From contig NZ_JAFBDA010000002.1 of the NCBI RefSeq assembly GCF_016907995.1, forward strand, positions 225,952-289,951: a DNA stretch of 64,000 bases, written 5' to 3'. Shown piece by piece: positions 37,110-45,644 of the stretch (the first letter of the stretch is position 1; every line of letters starts with the position of its first letter). Position numbers and translations under genes: made by a program. Below the pieces are notes generated by a model. The model was not told the DNA's origin, ran no database searches, and saw only the letters and a program-made list of their open reading frames with translations. This DNA is from Clostridium sardiniense. Lineage in GTDB: Bacteria; Bacillota; Clostridia; Clostridiales; Clostridiaceae.

Positions 37110-37123
37110 GTGATAATTATCAC
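37110..37123. promoter_or_regulatory. CRP/FNR-type palindrome before the formate/nitrite transporter
   Basis: GTGATAATTATCAC is a perfect 14-base palindrome within TGTGA-N6-TCACG, one base from the CRP consensus and of FNR spacing (GTGAT-N4-ATCAC). It lies 66 bases upstream of the transporter start. Confidence 0.55.
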
Positions 37124-37188
37124 GGAAATTGGTTAAAAGTCGTTATATATTTAACAAGGGAAATACATAATCTAAGGGGAGAAAATAT

Positions 37189-37959
37189 ATGTTTAAAGAT
37201 GAATTAAAAGCTGTAGCTAATGTAGGAAAAAACAAGGTGAATCTATTAAAAAATAATAAGCTAGGATATATGGTAAGTAGCATTTTAGCTGGCCTGTATA
37301 TAGGTCTTGGAATTATGTTAATATTTTCAATTGGAGGAATTTTAACAAATGGAGGGTCACCTGCAGCAAAAATAGTTATGGGAGCTTCATTTGGTGTTGC
37401 ACTTAGTTTAGTAATATTTGCAGGAGCAGAATTATTTACAGGAAACAATTTTGTAATGACTGTTGCTTCATTAGATGGCTCAGTTTCTTTTATAGAAACA
37501 ATAAAGGTCTGGATAGCAGCTTTTATAGGAAATTTAATTGGGTCAGTAATTGGTGCATGGGCATTTGTTATGGCAGGACTTGCAACTGGACCAGTAGGGG
37601 AATTTATTGCTAAGACAAGCGCTATGAAGATGACAATGGGAGCTTCAGAATTATTTATGAGGGGAGTTCTATGTAATATACTAGTATGTTTAGCTATATG
37701 GTGTTCAATTAAACTTAAGAGTGAATCAGGAAAGCTTATTATGACATTTTGGTGCTTATTTGTGTTTATAACAGCTGGATTTGAACATAGTGTTGCTAAT
37801 ATGACACTTTTAGCTATTGGGATATTATCACCGCAAGGTATGTCAATTACAATTAGTGGGTTTATATATAATATAGGAATAGTCACTTTAGGCAATTTAG
37901 TTGGTGGAATATTATTAGCAGTTTGTTATCATATAATTTCAAAAAATAAGTTGAATTAA
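37189..37959 (+). CDS. Formate/nitrite transporter family protein (FocA/NirC)
   Basis: 256 residues with six hydrophobic segments and FNT family features: SSILAGLYIGLGIMLIFSIGG, GAELFTGNNFVM, GNLIGSVIGAW, MRGVLCNILVCLAIW and TAGFEHSVANM. FNT channels form pentamers that move formate, nitrite or related monovalent anions. In a fermenting clostridium formate is the likeliest substrate. GGGGAG precedes the ATG. Monocistronic, with a CRP/FNR-like site upstream. Confidence 0.9.
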   Translation: MFKDELKAVANVGKNKVNLLKNNKLGYMVSSILAGLYIGLGIMLIFSIGGILTNGGSPAAKIVMGASFGVALSLVIFAGAELFTGNNFVMTVASLDGSVSFIETIKVWIAAFIGNLIGSVIGAWAFVMAGLATGPVGEFIAKTSAMKMTMGASELFMRGVLCNILVCLAIWCSIKLKSESGKLIMTFWCLFVFITAGFEHSVANMTLLAIGILSPQGMSITISGFIYNIGIVTLGNLVGGILLAVCYHIISKNKLN

Positions 37960-38139
37960 TAAATAAAGATAATTAATTCATAATAAAACTGAAAGTTAAA
38001 ATAGCTCCTAGTTTTTTGATCAGAAATAAAAGAAAAATATTATATATTATATTTATTTCTGATAATTAAAATTAGAGATAGAACTTTATAAATGATATAT
38101 TGTGATAAATAATAAGTTTTAAATTTATATTAGAAATTT

Positions 38140-38175
38140 AAAAGAGTAACTCAAAATATTTTGAGTTACTCTTTT
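38140..38175. terminator. Bidirectional terminator between focA-like gene and 3D-domain gene
   Basis: A perfect 36-base palindrome (AAAAGAGTAACTCAAAAT and its complement) with T runs on both sides. A further possible stem, ATCAGAAATAAA near 38020 with TTTATTTCTGAT near 38055, lies upstream in this 220-base gap. Confidence 0.9.
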
Positions 38176-38179
38176 TAGA

Positions 38180-39364
38180 TTACCATTCTCCTGGGTAAGC
38201 TATAATTTTTACTGTTACTGTTCTTCTGCCAAATTGGAGACATTCTGCTTCGGAATTCATAAATAAATCTATTTTATTTCCCACAATAGCACCACCTGTA
38301 TCTGAAGCAATTGCATATCCATATCCATCTACATAGACCTTACTACCTAGAGGGATAACACTAGGATCTACAGCAACAGAACTTATTCCATTAGGATCTC
38401 TAACAGGTTTAATACCCATAGCAGTGGTATTATGTCCAGCATAAGCAGTAGCTTCCATAGTTAATGTTTTTTTACCTGCAGTATTATTAGGTTTAGTATT
38501 GTTTGAGTTATTATTGTTATTTGAACTATTATTAGCCTTTTCTTCAGCCTTCTTTTTGTCAATTAAACTATTTCCTTTTGATGTATAAGAATTAACCTTG
38601 TCTTTAACAGATGAAGTAGAAAGTTGAGGTAATAGTTCTTTTAGTGTTGATACTGCATTTTGTAAATCGCTAATTGATGATGAAGAAGAATCAATAACAT
38701 TAATAGGGTAAGCAATAAGCTTTTCTTCATTTTCTATAATAACTGATTCAACTTTTGATCTTTCAGCATCAAATTTAGCTTTAGATGCTTTTAAGTCATC
38801 TTGCTTTGCGATGACAGTTTTTAAGTTATTATTATTCTCATCATTAAGTTTAACTATTTCTTCTTTTTTTGAAGTTAAACTTTTCATATCATTTTGTAAA
38901 GCTGATGCATTACTTTTTAGTCCAGTTATCATATCATTATCTGCAGTTACTATTTTATTTATAGCATTAAGTCTTTCAAGTAAATCTCCAAGACCGTTTG
39001 ACTCAAATATGAAAGCTATATAAGAAGATATAGAATAGCTACCACTCTTATAAACGGCTCTTAATCTATCGGATAAGACAGCTTGTCCTTCTTCTATTTG
39101 CTTTTCAGTTGAAGCTATTTTAAGCTTTGTAGTATCAATTTCTTTTTCAACTGAAGTAATTTTATCTTTATTATTTTGTATCTTTGCATTAAGAGCATTA
39201 ACTTGTGAATCTAAGTCTGCTATTTTATTATCTAAATCTTTAATTTCTCCACTTATTTGGTTATATTTGACCTTACTTTCATCTAGATTATCTGCAAAAG
39301 CCGGTAATACCATACTAGATGTTAAGGCTAAAACAGTAAAAAAACATATCAAAATTTTTCTCAT
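38180..39364 (-). CDS. Secreted coiled-coil protein with C-terminal 3D domain
   Basis: 394 residues: signal peptide (MRKILICFFTVLALTSSMVLPAFA), a long coiled coil (about 28-225) like the N-terminus of CwlO/PcsB-type wall proteins with the LRAVYKSGSYSISSYIAFIFESNGLGDLLERLNAI segment, an Asn-rich linker (about 275-300) and a C-terminal 3D domain (about 305-394) with its three aspartates in VAVDPSVIPLG, ASDTGG and KIDLFM. 3D domains have the double-psi barrel of lytic transglycosylases such as MltA and resuscitation factors, so a peptidoglycan-cleaving role is likely. AAGGAGG precedes the ATG. Confidence 0.9.
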   Translation of the reverse strand: MRKILICFFTVLALTSSMVLPAFADNLDESKVKYNQISGEIKDLDNKIADLDSQVNALNAKIQNNKDKITSVEKEIDTTKLKIASTEKQIEEGQAVLSDRLRAVYKSGSYSISSYIAFIFESNGLGDLLERLNAINKIVTADNDMITGLKSNASALQNDMKSLTSKKEEIVKLNDENNNNLKTVIAKQDDLKASKAKFDAERSKVESVIIENEEKLIAYPINVIDSSSSSISDLQNAVSTLKELLPQLSTSSVKDKVNSYTSKGNSLIDKKKAEEKANNSSNNNNNSNNTKPNNTAGKKTLTMEATAYAGHNTTAMGIKPVRDPNGISSVAVDPSVIPLGSKVYVDGYGYAIASDTGGAIVGNKIDLFMNSEAECLQFGRRTVTVKIIAYPGEW

Positions 39365-39544
39365 ATAAAGACCTCCTTTTTAGAAGAAAATGTTGATATT
39401 CCCTATTTAATATTTATTATAGTATAGCATAACAGATAGAATTCAGGAAAGAAAAGTGTGGATTTATAGAAAATCATCAAGAAAAAACTTATATAGATTA
39501 GAAATTATGAAAAATTTTCTAATATAATTAGTATAATAATAAAG

Positions 39545-39578
39545 GTATTTAAAAGGGAGAGAGGGAGCTTTTAAATAC
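39545..39578. other. Hairpin with purine-rich loop in a 459-base gene-free region
   Basis: GTATTTAAAAG (39545-39555) and CTTTTAAATAC (39568-39578) are exact complements; the 12-base loop GGGAGAGAGGGA resembles ribosome-binding sequences. The rest of 39365-39776 is AT-rich with no credible frame. No gene is assigned. Confidence 0.5.
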
Positions 39579-39776
39579 AATTATATGAAATATAAAAGGA
39601 ATTACATAAACTTTATAGATAAATATGTATGATAAAATTCACTTTAATTTAAGGAGATTTATGGAATTTTGATTTTGTATATAATTAGATATTAAATGAA
39701 TTACAGGTATAGGATAAAAAGCCTAATATAGATAAAAAATTCTTTATAATTGAGAATAATATGAGAAGAGTTTAAT

Positions 39777-39818
39777 AGAAAAAAGAGGACTATTAAATTA
39801 AAGTAATCCTCTTTTTTA
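39777..39818 (-). terminator. Terminator of the second PrmA-like gene
   Basis: Read on the minus strand, AAAAGAGGA pairs with TCCTCTTTT (39781-39789 with 39807-39815) and a T run follows the stem. It ends the transcript from 40681. Confidence 0.75.
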
Positions 39819-39823
39819 GTATA

Positions 39824-40681
39824 TTAATTAAATATAGCAGTACACCATTCATTTGACTGATATTTTTCAACCATTTTAAATCCATAAGATTCTACCATAG
39901 TTTTTACGGAATCAAAACTCCATTCAACTAAGCCAGATACTAATAGGTATCCATTTTTCTTTAAATTATTTTTAATAAGGGGCATAAACAGTTCAGTTTC
40001 TGCGCCACCTATGTTTATATATATCCAATCAAATAAACCATCTACAGTAATCTCACCAGATATTGCATCTCCTACTAAAACTTTAATATTTTCAATGCCG
40101 TTTAATGATGCATTAAGTAAAACTTCATCTTTAACATCTCTAATATCTAAGGCTACCACTTCAGAAGCATCTTTTATAGCTGTAGCTAATGATAATATAC
40201 CAGAACCAGTTCCAATATCTAATACTCTTTTTCCTGTAAAATCTTTTGAAAGTATTACTGATAATAAATCTTGTGTTGTTTCATGTAGTCCAGTACCAAA
40301 GGCGCCTTGAGAGATAAAGTTTATTTTTTTCTTGCCTTCTATTTCTTCATCAGGGGATGCTAGCACCCACTCATCATTAATATGTATTGCTGGAATAGAG
40401 AAGTCTTTATATTCGTAATTTATTTCTTCAATAGAATCTTCTTTTTTGCCTATTATATTTGATACTTTTTCTTTAAAGTTTTCAAAATTATTAATATCTT
40501 CATCATAAGCAACTTTAAGTATTATTTCTTCATCTTCTTTTTCAATGTATCCATAACCAAATTCATCAGTTGTTATCTCTAATGGATTTTCATAGAAAAC
40601 ATTAAAGATATCATTTATTTGTAGGTTGGTTATTATATCATCAACCTCTTTATATGTAACCTTATATGATAAAATATGCAT
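39824..40681 (-). CDS. PrmA-like SAM-dependent methyltransferase, second paralogue
   Basis: 285 residues. It has the PrmA fingerprint GAFGTGLHETTQ, SAM motif I VLDIGTGSGILSLATAIKDA, VVALDIRD and a poorly conserved catalytic strand (DWIYINIGGAETELF instead of ANI). The N-terminal half resembles the L11-binding part only loosely. The true prmA is at 13590, so this paralogue may methylate a different protein. Monocistronic; GAGGTG lies upstream of the ATG. Confidence 0.82.
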   Translation of the reverse strand: MHILSYKVTYKEVDDIITNLQINDIFNVFYENPLEITTDEFGYGYIEKEDEEIILKVAYDEDINNFENFKEKVSNIIGKKEDSIEEINYEYKDFSIPAIHINDEWVLASPDEEIEGKKKINFISQGAFGTGLHETTQDLLSVILSKDFTGKRVLDIGTGSGILSLATAIKDASEVVALDIRDVKDEVLLNASLNGIENIKVLVGDAISGEITVDGLFDWIYINIGGAETELFMPLIKNNLKKNGYLLVSGLVEWSFDSVKTMVESYGFKMVEKYQSNEWCTAIFN

Positions 40682-40792
40682 ATTTTCACCTCTTTATAAT
40701 TGTCTACTAGATATAGTATTACAAAAGGCTTTTAATGTAAAGGTTAAAGATGTATAATTTATTAATGTGAAATAAATACAAAGGAGAAAAAG

Positions 40793-41656
40793 ATGGATAG
40801 ATTTAAGCTTAAAGTATTAATGATTATCTTTATGCTACTTGACCATATTGCAACCTTTTTTGATGGTGCACCATTTTGGTTTCATTATGTTGGTAGAGTA
40901 GTAATGCCTGTATTCTTTTATCTTTTAGTTGAAGGATACTTTAAAACGTCGTCAAAAACTAATTATCTAAAAAGGTTATTAGTTGCAGCAGAAATTATGT
41001 TTTTAGGGAATGCAATTATTTCTATTGCATTATTAAAAGGAGTAAATGGAAGCAATTTATCTTATTGTGATTTTGGATTGGTAGCTTACTTAAGTTTTAC
41101 AGGAGTAATTATACTATCAGGTATACTAATATATCTATCAGTTAAAGATAAGGTTATATCAGATAAAAAAGCATCTATATACATATTCCTAATGCTAGTA
41201 ACAAGCTTAGGATTAAGTCATGCCTTTCAATCAAAGATATACATATTACCAAATAACATATTCATTTCAATGGTAGCAGGATTTGTTATGTTAAATGGAA
41301 TGGTTCAATTTAGAACAAAAAATTATAAATCGGCATTTGTTAAAGTATTAGTAGCTGTTTCATTAGGAATTGCTAGCGAATCTTTAATAATAGGACCTGC
41401 ATTTGTATTTATATTTTATAAATGCTTCAATAATAGAAGAGATATGTATCTTGCTATTTTTGTTTTTTCTGCATTATTTTTCCCGGGATTTAATGTTCAA
41501 GCATTATTAACTTATCCATTATGGATGATGGTATTTACAATACCAGTTATATATATATATAACGGAAAAAAAGGAAGAGATTTAAGGTGGTTATTTTACA
41601 TATTTTATCCGGCTCATTTATGGATACTTTTCTTACTTGCTAACTTTATAAAATGA
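40793..41656 (+). CDS. TraX family membrane protein
   Basis: 287 residues and about eight TM helices. It opens with FKLKVLMIIFMLLDHIATFF and FHYVGRVVMPVFFYLLVEGYFKTS, the TraX family signature, and ends with WLFYIFYPAHLWILFLL. TraX acetylates F-pilin in conjugative plasmids; chromosomal Firmicute homologues are widespread and resemble membrane acyltransferases of unknown target. No conjugation genes are near. AAGGAG precedes the ATG. Confidence 0.88.
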   Translation: MDRFKLKVLMIIFMLLDHIATFFDGAPFWFHYVGRVVMPVFFYLLVEGYFKTSSKTNYLKRLLVAAEIMFLGNAIISIALLKGVNGSNLSYCDFGLVAYLSFTGVIILSGILIYLSVKDKVISDKKASIYIFLMLVTSLGLSHAFQSKIYILPNNIFISMVAGFVMLNGMVQFRTKNYKSAFVKVLVAVSLGIASESLIIGPAFVFIFYKCFNNRRDMYLAIFVFSALFFPGFNVQALLTYPLWMMVFTIPVIYIYNGKKGRDLRWLFYIFYPAHLWILFLLANFIK

Positions 41657-41708
41657 TATTTTAAATAGATAAATTAAAAGATGATCTATACATTTAATTA
41701 AAATTATA

Positions 41709-41751
41709 AAAAGCCCAGTATAAAAGTGTAGCTCTTTTATACTGGGCTTTT
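41709..41751. terminator. Bidirectional terminator after traX-like gene
   Basis: An 18-base perfect stem (41709-41726 with 41734-41751), flanked by A and T runs, serves both the TraX gene and the convergent DUF1667 gene. Confidence 0.92.
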
Positions 41752-41897
41752 AATGATAAATCTTAAATTATTAGAAGTATATCTTCTAATGCTTTTAGAG
41801 AGGTATTGTTATTTAAATTATACGTTTACAGATATGAAAATATTCTTAAAATAAAAAATATAATAAAATAGTATATAGTTTTTATTATATTTAAAAC

Positions 41898-42266
41898 TTA
41901 AGGGGAGATTGCTACGCTTTTAGTTGCTATTATATTAACACCTGTATTACAGATATTTTCTTTAATAATATCACCAGTATTAATTGGAGCAGTTACTGTT
42001 AAATCTTTAAGCTCTTTTAAAATACTAAAAATTAATGATTTAGGAACATTAATTTCACTTTTTACAGGAACTGTCCTAGTGCTTCCATTAACAACTTTTA
42101 TTATTGTTGTAACTACTCTAGAAGGAATTATACATTCTTTATTTGCGTAAGAAATTCCATTTCTACACTTATTACCTGTTATTGATGTAATCTTAGAATT
42201 GTCAATATTGATAGCAAGATTACAAGAGCGTTCACAAGCTAGACATACTAAATCTATGCTATTCAT
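41898..42266 (-). CDS. DUF1667 cysteine-cluster protein
   Basis: 122 residues with VCLACERSCNLAINID (CxxCxxxC) and GNKCRNGISYA, then SRVVTTIIKVVNGSTRTVPVKSE and a C-terminal VTAPINTGDIIKENICNTGVNIIAT, the DUF1667 pattern. In other clostridia this protein follows glycerol-3-phosphate oxidase-like flavoproteins and is thought to carry an iron-sulfur cluster for them. Here no such partner is adjacent. ATG 42266 has AAAGGAG upstream. Confidence 0.87.
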   Translation of the reverse strand: MNSIDLVCLACERSCNLAINIDNSKITSITGNKCRNGISYANKECIIPSRVVTTIIKVVNGSTRTVPVKSEINVPKSLIFSILKELKDLTVTAPINTGDIIKENICNTGVNIIATKSVAISP

Positions 42267-42410
42267 ATAAAAGACTCCTTTCATTATTAGTATCTATTAT
42301 TATTTTTGTCAAATATTTGAATTAATACACATAATTATTATAAATTAGAAAGAAATTATACAAAATTTTATGATAAAATAAATTATAATGATATTGAATG
42401 GAGTGATATT

Positions 42411-43370
42411 ATGAAAAATTTAGTTGTTTTAGACGGAAAAACGCTGGGAAATATAGATTATGATATGCTAAAAGAGTTTGGCGAATGTGTAGTTTATGAT
42501 ATGACTGATAAAGTTGATGTGGCAGAAAGAATAAAAGATGCTAATGTAGTTTTAACTAATAAAGTTGTGCTAAATGAGGACAATCTAAAAGAATCTAAAA
42601 ATTTAGAATTAATATGTGAGATGGCAACAGGATTTAATAACATTGATATTGAGTATGCAAAAAAGAATAATATTGCAGTTACAAATGTTGCAGGATATTC
42701 AACTAATACAGTAGTTCAACATACTTTTGCATCATTATTACACTTATATGATAAAATAAGTTTTTATGATAACTTTGTTAAATCAGGAGAATATTCAAAA
42801 TCTGGAATGTTTACAAATTTAGATAGACCATATAACGATCTTATGGGTAAGACATGGGGGATTATAGGTCTTGGAGCTATAGGAAGAGGCGTTGCTAAAG
42901 TATGTGAAGCATTTGGTGTAAATGTAATTTACTATTCAACATCAGGAAGAAATAGTAGTTCAGATTATAGAAGAGTTGACTTAGAAGAGCTATTAAAAGA
43001 ATCAGATATAATATCAATACATGCACCACTAAATGATAATACAAAGGGACTAATTAATTATGAAAATTTATGTAAAATGAAAAAGGAAGCCATTCTAGTA
43101 AATATGGGAAGAGGTCCAATTGTAGTAGATAAAGATTTAGCAAAGGCAATAGATGAGGAAAAAATATCAGGAGCAGCACTTGATGTATTTTCTGTAGAAC
43201 CTATACAAGGAGATAATCCTTTATTATCAGTTAAGAATAAAGATAGATTAGTTTTAACTCCTCATATAGCTTGGGCAAGTGTTGAGGCTAGAAATAGGTT
43301 ATTTAATGATTTATTAGAGAATATAAGAGCATATAATAGAGGTGAAAAACGAAATAGAGTAGATTGTTAA
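42411..43370 (+). CDS. D-isomer-specific 2-hydroxyacid dehydrogenase
   Basis: 319 residues: substrate domain, then the nucleotide-binding fold with GLGAIGRGVAKVCEAFG, catalytic Arg in NMGRGPIVVDKDL and the downstream Glu, and the active His in LTPHIAWAS. It reduces a 2-oxoacid to a D-2-hydroxyacid (glycerate, lactate or similar). After the second strand the sequence reads VIYYSTSGRN without the Asp that marks NAD preference, suggesting NADP. The exact substrate is open. Monocistronic, ending at a shared terminator. Confidence 0.9.
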   Translation: MKNLVVLDGKTLGNIDYDMLKEFGECVVYDMTDKVDVAERIKDANVVLTNKVVLNEDNLKESKNLELICEMATGFNNIDIEYAKKNNIAVTNVAGYSTNTVVQHTFASLLHLYDKISFYDNFVKSGEYSKSGMFTNLDRPYNDLMGKTWGIIGLGAIGRGVAKVCEAFGVNVIYYSTSGRNSSSDYRRVDLEELLKESDIISIHAPLNDNTKGLINYENLCKMKKEAILVNMGRGPIVVDKDLAKAIDEEKISGAALDVFSVEPIQGDNPLLSVKNKDRLVLTPHIAWASVEARNRLFNDLLENIRAYNRGEKRNRVDC

Positions 43371-43377
43371 ATATAAG

Positions 43378-43410
43378 AGCTTAATACTATTTATAAAATA
43401 GTATTAAGCT
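43378..43410. terminator. Bidirectional terminator between dehydrogenase and gerK operon
   Basis: A 15-base stem (43378-43392 with 43396-43410), 3-base loop, A/T flanks; separates convergent genes. Confidence 0.9.
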
Positions 43411-43414
43411 TATT

Positions 43415-44575
43415 TTAGTTAAAGGATATTTTACCAAGACCAAATCTGTTTATCTTAAAGTTTACATTAATATTAATAGATGATTTTAATATTTCTTCAT
43501 CCCAATTTGTTATCTTATGACGACCATATTTAGCAGCAGCTATGTGTCCGAGATTTAAAAGATCCATTTTATACTCGGATTTCATAATATCTATGAAATC
43601 CGTTAGATTAGATTTCATATAGTCGGATAATCTTTTTTCTAATTGTTTTTTTTCAGATGGTGAAGAAGTTGACTTAATTGAAGTATTATTATTAGCTACT
43701 GTACCATTAACATCTATAGTAATATCAAAATTAAAGATCCCATCTTTATTCTTTGTACAATCAACTTTCCTTTTAAAAACTAAGTTGAAGGTAATAAAGT
43801 TATTATCATCTAGAGAAAATGTTGCAATTCCTGAACCTTTATCATTTCTAAGGGTATTTACATATTTCATTAAAGTTACAGGTATAGAAGCAACAAGTCT
43901 ACCTTTGTTAAAAACTGACATAGACGTAAAAGAAAGTTTATCATTTATTATATCCATATTTGGAGCTATGAACTTACAGCCTTCTGTACTATTGTCAATA
44001 TATGCGGTAAAGAGTGAGTGTTTAGTTGAAAAGTATGAATATGCTTCTAAGGATTTAACTAAACCGGCTATATAGTCAGGTGCTGTTGGATAGCCAGGGA
44101 TCTTCAATGAAAGTACGTCTTTTGGATCATTAGATGTTGTGATTATTAATGCAGAATTAGAAACTTGATTGTTTTTCATTAAACCATCTAGAGGAACTTC
44201 TAGACCATCTAGGGAAACCTTTTTAGAAAAAATATATGCTTTTTCTGTACCTAATGAAAACTTCTTGCCAGAGTGTAATTGTCTATTGACCCTAGATTCA
44301 ACTGGAGTTACCCCTTTAGCCTCTAGTAAATTTCCCTCTGCTGAACCACTTTTACTATAGTCATATACTAATACAGGAATTGAATATATTTTTTTATCCA
44401 TATCAGTATTAATATCATATCCTACACCTGCAACGAAATCTATATCTTCAATCTGAGCAAACTGTTTATTTTTATACAAGGTTGATATTATAATTAAAAA
44501 TAAAATTAATAAAATTAAAAAAGAATATCTTTTAATGGTTTTTAGTAGTACTACTTTTTCTTTTTCTTCTTCCAT
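43415..44575 (-). CDS. gerKC: Spore germination protein, Ger(x)C family, without a lipobox
   Basis: 386 residues. The body follows GerC: IEDIDFVAGVGYDIN, TPVESRVNRQLHSGKKFSLGTEKAYIFSK, and the C-terminal MDLLNLGHIAAAKYG plus NFKINRFG. In germinant receptors C is normally a lipoprotein with a Cys next to the signal peptide (often GCWD). Here the N-terminus is cytosolic and acidic/basic, followed by one TM helix (FLILLILFLIIISTLY) and KNKQFAQIEDID with no Cys, so membrane anchoring must be by the helix. AAGGAGG within gerKB precedes the ATG. Third gene of an A-B-C operon; overlaps gerKB by 44 bases. Confidence 0.85.
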   Translation of the reverse strand: MEEEKEKVVLLKTIKRYSFLILLILFLIIISTLYKNKQFAQIEDIDFVAGVGYDINTDMDKKIYSIPVLVYDYSKSGSAEGNLLEAKGVTPVESRVNRQLHSGKKFSLGTEKAYIFSKKVSLDGLEVPLDGLMKNNQVSNSALIITTSNDPKDVLSLKIPGYPTAPDYIAGLVKSLEAYSYFSTKHSLFTAYIDNSTEGCKFIAPNMDIINDKLSFTSMSVFNKGRLVASIPVTLMKYVNTLRNDKGSGIATFSLDDNNFITFNLVFKRKVDCTKNKDGIFNFDITIDVNGTVANNNTSIKSTSSPSEKKQLEKRLSDYMKSNLTDFIDIMKSEYKMDLLNLGHIAAAKYGRHKITNWDEEILKSSININVNFKINRFGLGKISFN

Positions 44576-45644
44576 ATGATTTCCTCCTTAATACAACAAT
44601 AAATAATAAAAATATATTAAATAATAGTATAAGCATAAGTTTTATAAAAATTACATTTACAAAAAAAACAATATTAATAATATTACTCATTAAATTTGTT
44701 GTAAAATAGAAAAATGGTATTATAATAATTAACCAAAGTTTCTTGAATTTTGAGTTTGTTGCTGGTGGAAGTAAATTTAAAACGTTAGTAATTGCTAACG
44801 TTGAATTTTTTAAGGAGTATATTGACCATATTGTAACAAATATTAATATAAAATTATTTATAAGAGGTACTTTAATAGAAGCAGTTAAATTAAGTAATGG
44901 AAAATTGAAAAAATTAAGTGTATCAGGTCCAAAATAAAAAATAGTTATAAATACTATCCAAGTAAGAATAAGTATTAAAAATGTACAAGTTGAAATGGCT
45001 ATTTTCTTATAATCTTTTTTATTCTTTAAGTAAGGTAAATATAGAAGCATTATTTCAAAACCAGCATAGGCATATATACCATGAAAAACAGCTTTAATTA
45101 AATTCTCAGAGCTTATTGAAAGAATAGGCGTAATATTTAGCAATTTACCATCTTTTAATGAAAAACCTAATGATAGAATGAGGAATACAAGTAAGTAAAA
45201 GGTTAATTGACCAAGTTTTAATTGAGATCTAAAAGAATAAAAGGTCGCTAGAGATGATGCAATAATAATAATAAGTATAACTTGAGAGTTAGTATAATAG
45301 GAAATTACTGTGTTTACTAGCAGTATTGTAAAACCAGCTAGATGAGTTATAGCATAGCAGACTAAGTATATAATAAATAATATATTAAATATATTACCTA
45401 TAATTTTTCCAAGTAATTCTCTATTTATTTGAAAAATATTTTTATAAGGATATTCTTTATAAACAAATCCATATAAAATAAAAAAGATAATTGGATATAG
45501 ACCAGATAATGCAGTAGCTATCCAGCCATCTTGAGCAGCATAGCTATTCATTACAGCTGGATACTTAAGTTCTGTTGCAACTATTGTATATGATAATAGC
45601 ATACAGACAAATTGATTAGTTGTTATTTCAAGATTTTTTTTCAT
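44532..45644 (-). CDS. gerKB: Spore germination permease, GerAB/GerKB family
   Basis: About 370 residues and ten TM helices of the APC-like endospore germination permease family: ITTNQFVCMLLSYTIVATELKYP, QDGWIATALSGLYPIIFFILYG and AVFHGIYAYAGFEIMLLYLPYL. This subunit binds the germinant. ATG 45644 is chosen because GGTGAG lies upstream; it overlaps the end of gerKA by 17 bases. The C-terminus is Arg/Lys-rich. Confidence 0.88.
   Translation of the reverse strand: MKKNLEITTNQFVCMLLSYTIVATELKYPAVMNSYAAQDGWIATALSGLYPIIFFILYGFVYKEYPYKNIFQINRELLGKIIGNIFNILFIIYLVCYAITHLAGFTILLVNTVISYYTNSQVILIIIIASSLATFYSFRSQLKLGQLTFYLLVFLILSLGFSLKDGKLLNITPILSISSENLIKAVFHGIYAYAGFEIMLLYLPYLKNKKDYKKIAISTCTFLILILTWIVFITIFYFGPDTLNFFNFPLLNLTASIKVPLINNFILIFVTIWSIYSLKNSTLAITNVLNLLPPATNSKFKKLWLIIIIPFFYFTTNLMSNIINIVFFVNVIFIKLMLILLFNIFLLFIVVLRRKSYGRRKRKSSTTKNH

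Noticed and set aside
37143..37895. 250-codon minus-strand frame antisense to the formate/nitrite transporter
   Set aside because: The plus strand encodes a clear FNT protein with a good ribosome-binding site; the antisense frame has no recognisable domain.
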